From Pseudoips prasinana (Eukaryota; Arthropoda; Insecta; Lepidoptera; Nolidae), in contig OX621247.1 of NCBI GenBank assembly GCA_951640165.1, positions 22,480,001 through 22,544,000 of the forward strand: 64,000 nucleotides of DNA. Reading direction: 5' to 3'. The first letter of the stretch is position 1. Each line of letters opens with the position of its first letter. The position numbers and the translations under genes were made by a program. The notes beneath the pieces are model-generated. The model ran no database searches, was not told the DNA's origin, and saw only the letters and a program-made list of their open reading frames with translations. This document shows positions 11,301 to 26,300 of the stretch, in pieces.

Positions 11301-14300
11301 AGTATTAATTACAGGCCCAGAACCTAAAAAGGTGGAACAAAAAGATTCGGATGATGATTCTGATCTGGATATGATTGATGTGGACCTGAGCATTGATGTT
11401 AATAAAATGGAAGCTTCACAGGTGAGAATATTGCTTGTAATACAATTTCAATTTATACTAAGACTTGTTACCATTTACTATACCAAATTCTAAGACATCA
11501 GACTTTTTATTTGTGAAACTGACATTGATATCACTCTCATTCTCTCCTCTCTCATTCTCTCTATCTACTCATTATTTTGCAACATTTTTTTTCTCAAGAA
11601 CCATAATTATAGTGTATCATGAACCAGTGGACGTCATTTGGCTGACATTATGATGATGAAGATAATCACCATCTTAATTTTGTTTTATTGTTATTGATTC
11701 AGTAATTGTGGCCTTAATTATGTATTTTAGTTCTGTTGTTTATTTTAGCTTATTTTCATGAAAATGAACTGAATGTACAGCTATTCCATCTTAATGATTA
11801 TATTATAGTTTACATATATATGTATATAGAGGTAGGACAGCCGCAAACTGCTGTGGTAAGTAAATTAACCAAATAGAATACAAAAACAATCAATTGTCAA
11901 ATTGAGTCACTGTATTTTTTACCAGTTTACACTTCTCTATTCTGTAGTGAATAGTGGTCTTATTACACATGTATTTACTGTCCCAAATATCTTTGAAAAT
12001 ACTGCCCAGAATATCAATTCTAACTTAAAATTGGCAAAATCATGCATAGATAAAGTGGAGTGTATATTAAATAAGTTATTCTTAGACCTTTGGTTATGTT
12101 GAAATTTCACTTCCTACCTGCACATTGCGCGCTGGAGATCTTGTAGCCATATAGACATGACTGATCTGCTGTGTTACGTGAACTATCTGTAAATGATTGC
12201 TATCATATACATAATTTAAAATTATTTACTCTGTCTCAAAATGAATAATGTTATTGTTTCGAAGTTTTTCTTTTGTATACCTAAATATAATCTAAAATAA
12301 TAAGCATTCAGACAACCGATCGAGCATATATTGTGTTTGCCTACTAAATAATTACTCTAATTGGACCAAATCCCGTATTCATGCCCGCTTGAGTATGTTT
12401 CGCCGGACCGTCTCAACTGGGTCGTGTTGAAACTGGTAGTAGATGAACCCACTGAGTTTGTTTCGCTGGGTCTTCTCAGTTGGGGCGCATTGGATCCGGT
12501 GGTAGCATTAAAGCGCGACCGTCGTTATTAACACAATGTCCGTCATAATAATAATACCTTTAATATAGACAGAACCATTGACAATATGTAGTAAAAATAT
12601 TAGACTTAAACTAGATAATTAAACATAATCTCTTGACAATAACTTGATACGAGCTAGCTAAATATCATTTCTGTAATAAAATAAATTTTATAAATGTTTT
12701 CATACAAGATGTACCTAAATATCTATGTTACTAGAAATAATATCTAATGTATACAACTATATTACTACAAACATGTTCTGACTATTTACAAGCGCTTTTT
12801 TAAAGTCTACGTGAATAAAAACCTTTATTATTTTATTTATTTTTTATTTATGCATAATGCTCATGCAAAGGTAATGTTTTTGATTCAGAACTAATATATT
12901 TACATTGAGAATTTAAATATTACACGTAAATTGACTACATATTTTTATTTATAGAGTAAGAAATGTTGAACAAGGGTTGTCAAATGTACACAGCTGTTCA
13001 GCGATTAATAAGTAAAAACACCTGATTAACTATACTTGCCATTTTAAGTGAGATGTCTAGCCATTTACACTAACCAGTCTGTTAAGGATCGTATAGAAGT
13101 AGTCTTAAGCATCTAGTTAAGCTATTGGTCCCGCCTGTAGTCATCAGACAATAATTGACTTCATGTCAGGACCATCCTGGGCAGCTTGTTTCAACGGTCG
13201 GTTTATGTAATGAGTGTACATTAAAAACACAAATATTTTAAATACATAAATATATTAGACCCTTAACTACAAAGTTGCCTTTATAAAAACCGGCCAAGTG
13301 CGAGTCGGACTCGCCCATGAAGGGTTCCGTAGCAGCAAGTATTTCAGTTGATTAAATGAAAGCAAATTGCGGTTTACAATTTATGACGTATTAAAAAGTA
13401 ACAAGGGGTGGGGGGGTCGACGACACTCATTTTACCACTTTGGAAGTGACTCTCGCGCAAACTATTCAGTTTAGAAAAAAATGGATTTAGAAACCTCAAT
13501 ATGGATGGGTACGATGAAAAAATAATTTTGAGTTACAGTGTATGGGGACCCCCCAAAATTATTGTTCTTTTTCTATTTTTGTGTAAAAATCTTAATGCGA
13601 TTCACCGAATACATCTACTTGTGTAATGGCTGTGACATACGGACGGACAGACAGACAGACATGACGAATCTAAAAGGATTCCGTTTTTTGCCATTTGGCT
13701 ACGGAATAAAAATCTAATAAATTATTTATAATGTAAAAATTATATTGAATTAATAGTAGTGTTACGTTACCTTCGATGCACTATTGCCATTTAAACGAAA
13801 GTTCATTGATTGCCTTATACAGGCTTCGCCTAGTTTCGCCTAGGATCGGATGGCAGTTTGTTAGTTGTCCCAAGATATTTATTTATTATAAGCTATGGTA
13901 TTATATTTATTTAGTCGCCGTAAGGAACTCTATCTGTACGCCTGTTAAACCGGTGTAGCTCAGCTTATACTAACAATTTGCAACTTAAAATATTTTACTT
14001 GAAACATAGCTTAAGAGATTATACCGCAATGGGACTTCTTAAAAAATAAATGTTGAAGCAGTTCTTTACTAGCGTTTTTTAACTGACGCAGTGCGAAAAA
14101 TTTTATTTTTACTCGTGTCATTTTACGTGAAAAGGAGCGTGACTAAATATTCATTAATTCATTCGTACACTAGGCCAGAGGTTAACCAAGTGACCGTTGT
14201 TAATACTGCCGAATCGTTCTCTGATATGGCTTATGGACTGTTATCAACTTACCACAGCCGGTACCGACAACTTAATGTGTCCTCCGAAGCATGACAATTG

Positions 14301-17300
14301 TTCAAGCTGCTCAATAGTTCTCTGATATTGCTTACGGACTATTATCTGATGACCACAGCTAGGACCGACAACTTAACATGGCCTCCGAATCATGACAGTT
14401 GTTTAAGCTGCCTAATAGTTCTCTGCTATAGCTTGTGGACTGTTATCAACTTACCACAGCCGGTACCGACAACTTAACGTGTCCTCCGAAGCATGACAAT
14501 TGTTCAAGCTGCCCAATAGTTCTCTGATATTGCTTACGGACAGCCAGGACGAACAACGTAATGTGCCCTCCGGAGCATGACAGTTGTTCAACCTGCCCAA
14601 TAATTCTCTGATATGACTTACGGACTGTTATCTGATGACCACAACCGGGACCGACGACTTAAAGCGTCCTCTGAAGCATGATAGTTGTTCAAGCTGCCTA
14701 TATGCTCTGTGATATGGCTTACGGACTGTTATCTGATGGCCACAGCCGGGATCGACAACTTAACGTGTCCTCCGTAGAAGAGCTCTGAGAGAGAAGAAAG
14801 ATGCTCTGAAATTGAACTATGTTAGTGGCTACCATCTATAGACTTATTATACGCTTTACCTCCCTAATTGCTTATTAACCGGTGAGAACCACTAGCTTTA
14901 AATACCTTACATTATTGGAGCTTATCAATAATTCAATTTGTTTCCGATTACGCCAAGAACGAGTTAAGTTGTAAGAAATCTCTTCAATGTCAAATTGATT
15001 TCAACGTATTATCCGTTGCGCAACAGCATAGACATATTTTGACGATATTTGGTGAGTACAGGCACACGAGTTGAACGGGGTGGGCCCGCTGTACGGCATG
15101 GCGGGATGCGATCTGTTCTCTTTCCTCACCGGAGACGCAGACGACGCGGAACACCAGAAACAATTGTTGAGAGAAGAGAAGGAGAAAGCCATGTTCTCCG
15201 GAAGAAAGAGTAGAAGGGAGCGGAGGGCACACCGGTTAGTACTTAGCTCCCTGTGAGTAAAATTCTGTACTATATATAATACAAATTTCAGCACAATTAG
15301 CGGAACAGAAAAAAGTAAATTGTTTCACAGCCATTATTCGCGTTTCACATGCCCATATTATCTCTTCACATTTCATCTGCCCAAATTATCTCTTGTGGTG
15401 TTAAATCTGGCACTTTAGGTGATTTCAAGCGAGATCTATTTCTGATAAATATTTAAATTTGAAAAAAATATTTATAATCTCCTTCAGACTGAGATAATGC
15501 AACTAAGAAATCAGTTCTAGGAAGAAACAAAAATAAATCGATGAAAAAGGTGCCTGTCAGAATTCAAGATGAAAAAGAATCCGAAGTCTTTCTTTTCGTG
15601 TATTTTTTCTGGTCTGTTAATTATGCCGATGTGTGATTTTGATTATTTAAAAACCCGACTTAATAAGAATTACAAAAAAAACTGTTACCTACTCACTAAT
15701 AATCCTTGTTTTGAGATTTAGTTACATATGCTACAGGAAATTAAAACATGTGTTCATATTTTTCTCGTAACTGTGCTTGAATAAATATCGAATTGTTTAG
15801 TATATCTTATATTCATATTATTTTCAGTGACAAAAAGCTTGCAACCCGAGTGGTCAGTCCGCCAAGTTACGCCGCGCCATCGTCATTACCAGTTCGGTCA
15901 CCTACTCGCTCACCGAGCCGTACTCCGTCCCCAGAGACTGGAGGAAACATTGAATTTATTACGTCGTTTGGTGGCGAAGAAGAAGAGATCAAACCACGTG
16001 AGTCCAAAGTCATGGCAACGAAATTTCTTTCCTTTAATCTCATGAAACCAGTTGAGTCGTGTAGACACTTAAAATCATTGGATCGACCAGAATAACCTTG
16101 CATCCAACAAAATAAAAAATAACTTTTTATTATATGCATATTTTCCACAAAACCGTGTTATCGTTTTGACTGTACGATCTAGATTCATATTGCCATATTT
16201 TCATCATATGCCTATTCTTACGGCATATGATGAAAATATGGCAATATTTTCATCATATGCCGATTTCATTCAATTTTAGAAATGGCTTAAAATTAAAAAA
16301 TATAGCCGCCATATTTTAAAACATCTGTTTTTATTTACATGAACTAAAAAATATTTTACCAGTCATTACTACAATCATTGGAATGAACAGTGAAATTAAA
16401 CGTGTATTTTTGTGATAATTTTCTGTGATTAATTAATTTACTGTATTTTTTCAACAGCGCCAAAACCTTTGTACGCGGATAAAGTTAAACAGAATCTGAA
16501 GTTGTTGTATGCTGATGTAGCACGGAAACCACGGGGCAGGTATGGCTTTCTTAAGACAAGATTTTTTTAAGTATAGCTGTTGGCACATATTTAGGCGAGC
16601 GTTAATAGAGTTAAGGTTAAGGTTGTAGGCGCTAATCGGAAACGTTCGTCAAGACTTCCATTTCTACCTTATATGAAAAACTACTGTCGATGCCACGTCG
16701 GCAAAAGGGACTGAGGCCACTAAATAATATATGAAATAAAATATATATAAATAGGCAGATTTTTTAACATGCCTGTCAAGTTTACAAACTTAAATAAAAT
16801 ATAGTCGTCTGCCAATGAAAAGAAAACAAAATTCCTTTTTCTAAAGTAGTCCTGCATAAATGTAATGAGAAACTTAGGTAAAATCACACTTGTACATTCA
16901 TAAATATAAATAGTTATTTTCCGTCAAGCATTTAACCATGTCTTGTGCTTTTAAAATCGCTCGTTGACACGTTGGCCTCCATTTACATATATATCCATTG
17001 TTTACATTATAAAATACTTATAAATTAACAACTTTTTAGATCACCACCTGACCGTCGGCCACGTCCACAAATTGGCCCGCGCGGCCCTAACTCTCGGTCT
17101 AGATCGTTCTCTCGATCTCGATCACGTTCCCGTTCCCGCTCAAGGCAGAGGTCAAGATCGCGATCGTGGAGGAAATCTCGATCAAAATCGCGGTCATCGC
17201 GATCTAGATCCATCTCATCGAGGTCCCGCTCGAGATCGTACAGCCCCTACCGACGGACCAGGTCAAGGTCGAGGTCACGTAACCGTACTATCAAATATTC

Positions 17301-20300
17301 ACGAAGCCCTGCAAAGTTTGTATTTTATTTATTACAGTGTGTAAGGGACAGCGTAACGCAAACTAGTCCTCCACATCCTTCTGGACCTTATATAAGACAT
17401 TACATGATTTTTCTTTTCACCCCATGCCTTTCTCTTCAGAAGTGCACATATATTTAATGTTGTTAGTGTTCTGTCTCCCAATTGGTATACGGATTTTAGT
17501 ATACAAATTTATTTGTTAACGCGAACAATAAATGGAATGGACACTAATTACCTCAAACCTATATTTATCTCCTGTAAAAGACAAAGACAATTTGCTAATA
17601 ATGGTTTTGTAGCGAATTTCATAATTTTTGAGGTTCAGAATGAAAAGTAAATTTGGGATAAAGTTTGATAACGCTGTGCTTTACACCCAGTAGTATTTTG
17701 AATTTAATACTTATGCGAGATGGGAACTAATTATTTTCGTGTTTTACAGTCATGCTAATACCTATGCAAAGCGTAAAAACTCCAGGTCGATGTCATTTGA
17801 AAGGTAAGATAGTTTTATATGTGGTACTGTTATTATTATATTTGAGAGTAATGGTAAGTTTATAACGTAGTACACAAGATAAAATGCGATATACTACTAA
17901 TATTATAAATGTGAAAATTAGTATGATGTAGTATGAATTTACACATATAACTCACTAAGCGTATGTAGTAGAGAGAAGTTACGAAATACAAACTCGAAGA
18001 GATTAGCCTATAAGTACTTTTTATTGGATATATATAATAATGTGTTTTTCTAATCTCATCATAGTGAGAAGAATCAGCAGAACAAACCGAACGTGCCGCG
18101 TTACTATGGGAGGCGTAAAGAAGACAAGTCGTCGAGCGAGTTGTCGGTCGACTCAGCATCTAGCGAATCTGATGATGACGTGAAAAACAAGTGAGTTCTT
18201 ATTGTGTTATCCTACTAATATTATAAACGCGAAAGTTTGGTGAGCATGGACGTATAGATGAATGGATGTATGTTAATCTTTCACGCAAAAACTAATTAAT
18301 AAATTTTGATGAAACTTAGTAGTAGGTAATATAGCTTATATATCCGAATAACACATAGGTTATCTATACATATAATAAAATCGTAGGAGAGTCAAAACTG
18401 TACATTGAATATTTTTTTTAAAGGATACTTGGGGCGTGATCTATAATCAATATCGAAGTCAGAAATATAGTTCATAGAATTTTTGTCTGTTTATCTGTTT
18501 GTCTGTATGTATGTCCAGGCTAAACTCAAAAAGTACTGCATGGATTTACTTCAAATTTTGCATGAATATTACTAAGAGGTCGGGTCAACATATAGGGTAC
18601 ATATTATCACGCTATCACCTAAGGGGGAGAAGCAGTGATAATTTATAAAGTTTAACGCGGGTAAAACCGCGGGGCACAGCTAGTAATTTATAAAATTTGA
18701 CGCCGGTGAAACCGCGGGGCGCAACTAGATGTAAATAAGGTTTTCACCTAAGCAGGTTGGGGCGGAGAGGTGCGTAATCTACCAATAGATTGGGGCATAA
18801 GGAAAGAACTCCGCGATGAAGCGATTGAATAGAAAAAAAAAAAACTATTAGTTGGTCGCACAGTAAATCAATGTTTAAAAGAAACTCAGTGGTAAAACTG
18901 CGTCATGCATTAGCATCCCTGGGATCATCTAGGAATGGGACGATCTCGGAATGAGACCATCTGGGCATAGGACCATCTAAGACTCAGACCATCTGAAACA
19001 GCGTGACGAGTTTGGGAATGGGACCTTCTGCTACCAAACCGTTTGTAGTGTACATACTTCTGTGTTCCGTTCCTCTTTGGTGGAATTTTCGTACCTACTT
19101 AATATGTCCGTCTGTGCTTACCCCCCAGAGAGTATTAAAACAGTATATAAGTGAATTAGCAAAACTGAATTATTTTGTAATAACTAATTATATTTATCAG
19201 AAATATAGTTAAACTCCTATCTACCTTTGTCGTGCATACATCTTACAGATTTCAAAATTAAAGAAATCTTCTCTAAATTCCAGATCGGCGGTGGGCAATA
19301 AATCCAATACAAACCAGAATCAGTTACGATTGTCTGGATCCAGCTCCAAAGTCAGTAAGAATCATTTAATTATACATTTGTTCCGCTTTCTTTTTAGCAC
19401 TTCACTACATTGGCCTGTAGATTAAAGGCGCCGATTGACTCGCTTAGCCATCAAAAGATGTGAAACCAATCTTCAATATGACAGTAATGGTATAATCCTG
19501 CTAAATTTATATTTGAATTCGTGGTCGATTTGATATTATGATTGGTTTGAAGAAACATTCACCAGTCTATCCAGATGTGTATTAACTGAACAAAATATGT
19601 TAATACTACAACTTGAAACAAGTTCCTATATTGGCTTTGCAAAGTTATTTCCTAAATACATCATTTTAATTTATTTTCTGTGAGGTTAAAATACTAATGT
19701 CCAATATATTTTTTTACTAAAAACATGTTTTGACTAATTTCCATGTGTAATACTTTTGTACCTATTCTAAAACTTCCGGCCCTTGAAATTCCATGTGTAC
19801 CCGGTTAATAAGGGCAGTGCCAATCCTTGGCACTGGTATTTCATTTTAAATGGTGCCATCTATATGACATATGTGGTACTTTTTGATGAAATTTGTGACT
19901 TTTTTATCTTGACGTTTACATTTAGCCTAGAAAGCAGAGGGCGAAGGTTAAGTCCTCTAGTAAAATTAAACTAAGTACTAAGTAACCTGCACCCTTATTG
20001 GGATGTGAACCTCAACTCAGGTAGACATAAGGTTGGTTTTTATGGACGTGTTGTGCATCTGCCGTTCTACGATGTTACGAAGAAAAAGGCTCATATAATA
20101 ATTTAAGATAACCCTTTCATCGGTCAATATAATGTAAAGAAGAATATCCAAGAAAATATAAAATAAAACGTAGGTATCTCGACTTTTAATTGTATAAGAG
20201 TCTTTTTGAAAATAATTAGTAATCATCAGAATTTTGGGGCTTGTACAAATACATCGTGCTTTTTACAATGGTTCTGCATATTTGGGTACCTTTTCGTCCA

Positions 20301-23300
20301 TAATGGATCGTTCGCGATAAAATTAGATATTTAATAATACCTATACCTAGTTTAGAGCTTTAAGTTTACTGTATTGTTGTGAGATCTAGGATATCTAAAT
20401 AAAATAAATACAAAAAAATGATGTAGTGCATTCTTTTGGCCTCTTATAAGTTGCTATTCCTATTTAGAATTTGTATTTTTTTTAAGTTTTATACTCTATA
20501 GATATCCAAATTGTGCGTTATCAAGTGTCGGATCTTGATAGCGCAGAATTCTAATTCGATTTCAAGACCAAAAGAATGAAAAATCAATTAATTTCCAGTT
20601 AAGACAGAATTCTAATCATGTTGATTAATTAACATTTTTCGTATTTATATGATATATGTACTTATTTTTTATTTTAGTTGATCCACGTTTCACACTCTTC
20701 CTCTTAAAATATACGTTTGAACTATTTTCAGACAAGAGATAGTTCGATCATATACTGTATGTCTGTATTAACATGATGAACTTTGCAGGGTCCGTCGCGT
20801 GAGACGCTCTCATTGAAAGAGAAACTCAAGAGGAAGATGCAAGCTCAATTATCAAGGCAGCGTGAGTTTTATACACTGTGTAACATTAATTGGATACTAA
20901 CATACTTATACCAAGTGCACCTCGAAACCGAGCGTATAAATTCAATAAAATAGACAAAGTAAATGCAAGTATAGTTTGCGTGTGGAGTTTGAGCCTCTAA
21001 CATTCGTCTAAGCATGCTAGCGAGTATATGCGTAATCGTTTCTTGAGGAATACTTTTGTGGCAAACACATTCTTTAGTTCTGTGATGGTCTGTGTATTAT
21101 TGCTTAATGTCCCAGACATGTACTACGGGTGAGGTCAGGACGTTGAGCTGGCCCATCCACAGAAGGTTTAAACAGAAAGAAGAAGGTTAGGTTACGGTTA
21201 CGTTCTAGCAGAGACCCTTTCACATCGCCAAATAGCGAGGTCGTTCATAAAAAATGAGGTTCCGCTAAGATTGGCAAATGTGAGTTGTGCATGACAATAT
21301 AGAAGTCCCTTTATGTTTTAGTCGGTGTCCACTGAGTGTGGCGTTTTCAATAAGGACTAACTCCGTCCAATTTTACGGATTTATTCCTACCCAAAACACA
21401 CATGTCATTTCTTCTTAACATGCCTCTGCATAGCGTTCTCATCACCGATGCCGATCTTCAGAGACAGCCTGACTTCATCGGAGAACATTACCATATCTTG
21501 GTCTTCTTTAGTCCATGAAGCACAACTACGAGCCGAGCTAATAATTTAAACTTTGTGCTCAAGAACTAATTGAAGGCCGTAGTCTAGCGAGGGCTGCATC
21601 GAATACTGGCAGCGAAGCCTCCTGGCCGGCCATCTACTATTTTGAACATTTCTTCAAGGTTGTTCTTGAATTTCACAAGCGAATAAATGCGATTTCTCAT
21701 CGCTTGACTCATCAGAAAACGATCGAACCCTTGTTACGGAACATTGTATTCTTCCACAACCAGGCCTTCCCTTTCTAGGTCCTTTAGACTGTAGTACGAC
21801 TCACATTCGCGTTGAATTTAACCCTTCAACAAGCGCAATTTTTCTTGACCGCTAAACAGCTATAGCAATATTTAAAAATGTGAACGCAATTAGATATTCA
21901 ATAAAAGTTGTCTGAATGTATTATATATAGGTGTGTCGTGCGGTTGCCCCTGCGTTAAACTTTATAATTTATAGCTTACAGATATTCATATTAGGTCTTT
22001 ACCTATGAAATTGCCGTTCTGCAGTACTGGCCATTTCAAATCAAAATAATTTTTGTTTGGCTAAGAATTCTAATTTCAAATTAATTTTATTTTAAAAACA
22101 TGGATTCTTTTTTCCAAAAGTAGTCATTTCTTTATTGATTAGTGTTACATTTTCATCGCATTTCAATCTTTTTCGTCATCATGGAAACGTTAAAAATTCG
22201 AGTAATTATGGAATATGAGTACCGTCGTGGCAGCAACGCGGCACAAGCGGCACGCAACATCAACGACGTTTACGGAGCTAACACTACAAACCAACGCACC
22301 ACCTGTTATTGGTTTGCTCGCTTCCGTTCTGGAAATTTCGACCTGAAAAATGAACCTCGCGGTCGTCCGAAGACTTTGGTCGACAATGACGAATTAAAGG
22401 CGGTTGTGGAAGCTGATGATACACAATCTACGGCTGAATTAGCAGCAGCTTTCGACGTTAGCGTCAAAACAATATTGGTCCATTTGCGTCAAATTGGCAA
22501 GGTAAAAAAGCTTGACAAATGGGTGCCCCACGAACTCAATGATCGCCAGCGCGAAGTACGCGTCGAGACGTGCCTTGCACTGCTCAACAGACACACAAAT
22601 GAAGGAATTTTGAACCGCATTGTTACCTGCGATGAAAAATGGATTCTGTTTGATAACCGCAAGCGCTCAGCAAGTTGGTTGGATCCTGGTTCAGCACCTA
22701 AACAATGCCCTAAACGAAAACTTACCCCTAGAAAAGTGATGGTCACTGTTTGGTGGTCTAGCGCCGGTGTGATTCATCACAGCTTCTTACCAAACGGGGT
22801 GAGCATTACTGCAGATGTGTACTGTGAAGAACTGAGCACAATGATGGAGAAGCTGGCGCATCTCCAACCAGCATTGGTCAATCGCTCGTCTCCGCTGCTC
22901 CTGCACGACAACGCGCGACCTCATACTGCACAGCAGACGGTCTCCAAGTTGCAAGAACTGGGGTTGGAAGCTCTCCGTCATCCGCCCTACTCACCAGACC
23001 TTGCGCCTACAGACTACTACTTTTTCCAGAATTTGGATAACTTCTTGGCGGGAAAAAAATTCAATACCCGAGAGGCAGTACAAAATGCCTTTGAAGAATT
23101 TGTTGCCTCCCGTCCAGCTGATTTCTTTAAGAAGGGCATCAATAAACTGCCACTGCGATGGCAAAGATGCATTGATTGCATGGGTGATTACTTCGATTAA
23201 TACAAATAAAAAAATTGATGAAAAAAATTCGTTTAAATTTTTTCATACAAAACGGCAATTTCATAGGTAAAGACCTATTATATATATAAAGAATATTACA

Positions 23301-26300
23301 ACAAATTAAAATCAAAATCCGTTCCGTAGTTTTAAAAACATCTATAAATCCATACATACATACTCACAAAAGCTTTCGCATTTATAATATTAGTGTGATT
23401 AGTATGCTCTATTATCGGTTGTTAGCATTAATTCTATGTTGTACCCACTAATAAATTTTAAATTTAGTGTTTCTGAATCCGGATGTACTGCGTTCCTAAA
23501 TTGCATGTTTCTTAAGCCCCAGGGCTGTTTCCTTGGTATAAATGTTGTACTTTAGGTTTTAAATAAAACTTTTGCCCTTATCTTTTATCGATGTCCAGGA
23601 TCCTTTTGTAAAGTATTTTACAAATTTAATTTACTGCTATATGGGTCACTCGAATAGTTATCTTGTGGAGTGGATCGAGTTACGCATGCAATGATACTCC
23701 TTTATTAACGATAACCTCGATATTTATAAAACATGTTAAGATTTATTTTCTCAATAAAATACTTGTTATGTTGATTAAGTCCTATGAATATTTTATCGAA
23801 ATCATCGTGGAAGCTTCTGTGAATATGAATTAATTTGAATAGTTTTAGGGTCTTTGTTGTTATTTGCGTCTTGGTTTTATAATTTTGCGATTGTTATATT
23901 TTTAAGTATTAGTCATAGGGTTGTTATGATATGAGCGCGTGTCTGTTTGCTTATGGGATTTGTTTGTTTTCCTAAAGTAATTGAAACTAGTTAAGTGGAG
24001 GTTATTGTTAGCTTAAAAATCTGACCGGCCATACCATATTTTACGGTTTTTTTACTAATAAGAATCATGCATCTGATGGTAAGCCTGTCGACACACAAGG
24101 TAACTTTCGCCGACACTTCCCTAATAGCCGAGCTAATTACCTAATTCATCATACTCACCTTATCACTCATAGTATATTCTGTAAAGTGGTGATATTTCCC
24201 CAGTCAGGTAGTTTAACTTTGAATCAATAATATACAGTTATTAAATTCCAAATTATTTTGTAGCGCTTGTATATAACTATAAACTTTTAAGCGATGCAAT
24301 AAACGTTCAACTCTTGTTTCGATCAAAAAATCCAAACTTATTTTTTTATAATATTCAATTTTTTTTATGTCGTCCACCTAGGTAGCTAGAGAAAGCCGCA
24401 GGCTAGCTAGGGTAGGTTCCTCAGCGGCGAGGATCGCTTTGGCCCATTAACGCGTGATCGGTGATCACGTGCATGTGATCACACCTTCATTTAGAATTTC
24501 GTCTTTTTGCTTTAGTCTTCCATTCTTTAATTTTAATATAGTAGAACTAAATTTCATAATAATAGATTAGTAACTTGTTATTTATTTAAGAATTTCAGAA
24601 AATATATGCGATAAAACAAACCGCACGGACGGACTAATTAATTTTTTTTGTAAATTTTATACTATCCACTATGTTTATGTACTGCATTGTGACCTTGACA
24701 AGTACAAGTGTATGGTAATACCCAAGTGCTGAATAAATTTCATTTCATTTCATTATCTTGTTCCTATACAAACGTTGTTCTTTGTGACTGATATAGTACT
24801 AAGACGAATTGTACTGGTTTTGAACGTTAAATGACAAGGGGCAGATGGCCCGCTGATCTGTTTTGGTCCTTGTTATATAACATAATGGTGTATTCTACTT
24901 CTTTACTAATTTGTTTGTTTTTTATACAGTACGAGCAGACAAGAGAGCCGAAGCTGAGCGTCTGGAACGCGAGAACAGGCGGCAGGCTCGACGTGATGAA
25001 GAAATGAGAGAGTTAGCCATCAAACTGAGGCGCAAGTCTGTATTTCTTTGTACACTAGTAAACTAAAAAGAATGGTATTCTCTGTTTAATTAGCTGTAGG
25101 TCTTTAGGTTAGTAGTTCCTAAATGGATATACAACGTGTAACAATATTGGTGCCAAATATTTTCAGTGATAGTTATTTAAACCATGCATCACCACCGCAC
25201 ATGATCAGTTTTATTTAGACAGACATAGTGATCCTATAAGGGTTCTATTTTCCTTTTGAGGTACGAATACCTATAAGTAACAGAAGGATCTTTTTTTTAT
25301 GTTAAAGCGGATGCTCACGTATGCCAACTGTAAAAAAAGATACTTTGTCAGTGACATTGTCTTGGTCTTTGTCTAATCGTCGATATTTACGTGCTGGGTG
25401 GAAATAAACAGTTTGGCACTAGGTGGTATATTGGTCTTTAGATAAATAATACCAGTGCCATCCTTGGAAAGTATGTAAGCTAGTTGGCTTGTGCCTTATG
25501 TACCCGGTTGTAATTGATTACTATACCATTGGATTATGAGTGTTAGGGATGGAGATTGCATCTTTGCACTGCACGTCTGGCACAGTCAGCTGGTCTCTGT
25601 CTGAATTTAGGCACTATAACCGAAATGAAATGTTTGTGGACTATGAGAAAGCCTTTGATTCTATCGAAACATGGGCCGTGCTGAGGTCTCTCATAAGGTG
25701 CCAAATCGACTACCGGTATATCGAGGTGATAAAGTGCTTGTATGAAAACGCCACTATGTCAGTGCGACTCCAGGACCAGAACTCGAAACCTATCCACTTG
25801 CAGCGAGGCGTGAGACAGGGAGATGTTATATCTCCGAAACTGTTCACCGCTGCATTGGAAGATGTCTTCAAGCTTCTGGACTGGAAAGGCTTTGGCATCA
25901 ATGTCAATGGCGAGTACATCACTCACCTTCGATTTGCCGATGATATAGTAGTCATGGCTGAGACCATGGAAGACCTCGGTACAATGTTCGATGACCTCAG
26001 CAGAGTCTCTCAACAAGTGGGTCTGAAAATGAACATGGATAAGACGAAAATCATGTCGAACGTCCATGTTGCACCCACTCAATTGAAAGTTGGTGACTCT
26101 GCACTCGAAGTTGTAGAGAACTATATTTACCTAGGACAGACCATCCAACTAGGTAGGTCCAACTTCGAGAAGGCGGTCAATCGTAGAATCCAACTCGGCT
26201 GGGCAGCGTTCGGGAAGCTCCGTAACATCTTCTCGTCTAAAATACCGCAGTGTCTCAAGTCGAAAGTCTTCGACCAGTGTGTGTTGCCAGTGATGACATA

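Larger units (their letters stand above)
11422..15061 (+). other. CLASRP intron 5
   Basis: This is 3.6 kb of non-coding DNA. It holds a plus-strand RTE tail remnant near 11620-11665 (CCAGTGGACGTCATTTGGCT), two degenerate tandem copies of a GC-richer unit at 12390-12515 (around GTTTCGCCGGACCGTCTCA), a repeat end at 12776-12850 also seen at 39193-39260, a dispersed element at 13284-13710 and a minisatellite at 14216-14780. I see no exon in it. Confidence 0.7.
21925..23400 (-). repeat. Dispersed repeat split by the mariner element
   Basis: The left flank (GTTAAACTTTATAATTTATA before 21992) and the right flank (23278-23400, with AAATCCGTTCCGTAGTTTTA and AAAGCTTTCGCATTTATAAT then ATTAGTGTG) read as the two halves of a common lepidopteran repeat that runs from a CCGCGTTAAACTTTAT-type segment to a TTTATAATATTAGTGTG-type segment. 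The mariner sits between them. Confidence 0.5.

Noticed and set aside
14216..14780. CRISPR-like array
   Set aside because: The units are contiguous 100-bp tandem copies without distinct spacers, in a eukaryotic intron.
17025..17213. Open frame of Asp/Arg/Glu repeats antisense to CLASRP exon 9, and a plus-strand frame at 17072-17344
   Set aside because: Both are alternative frames of the repetitive RS-domain codons; the SR frame joins correctly spliced exons on both sides.
25540..25629. N-terminal 30 codons continuous with the RTE frame
   Set aside because: They lie upstream of the target-site duplication, so they are intron DNA that happens to be open.
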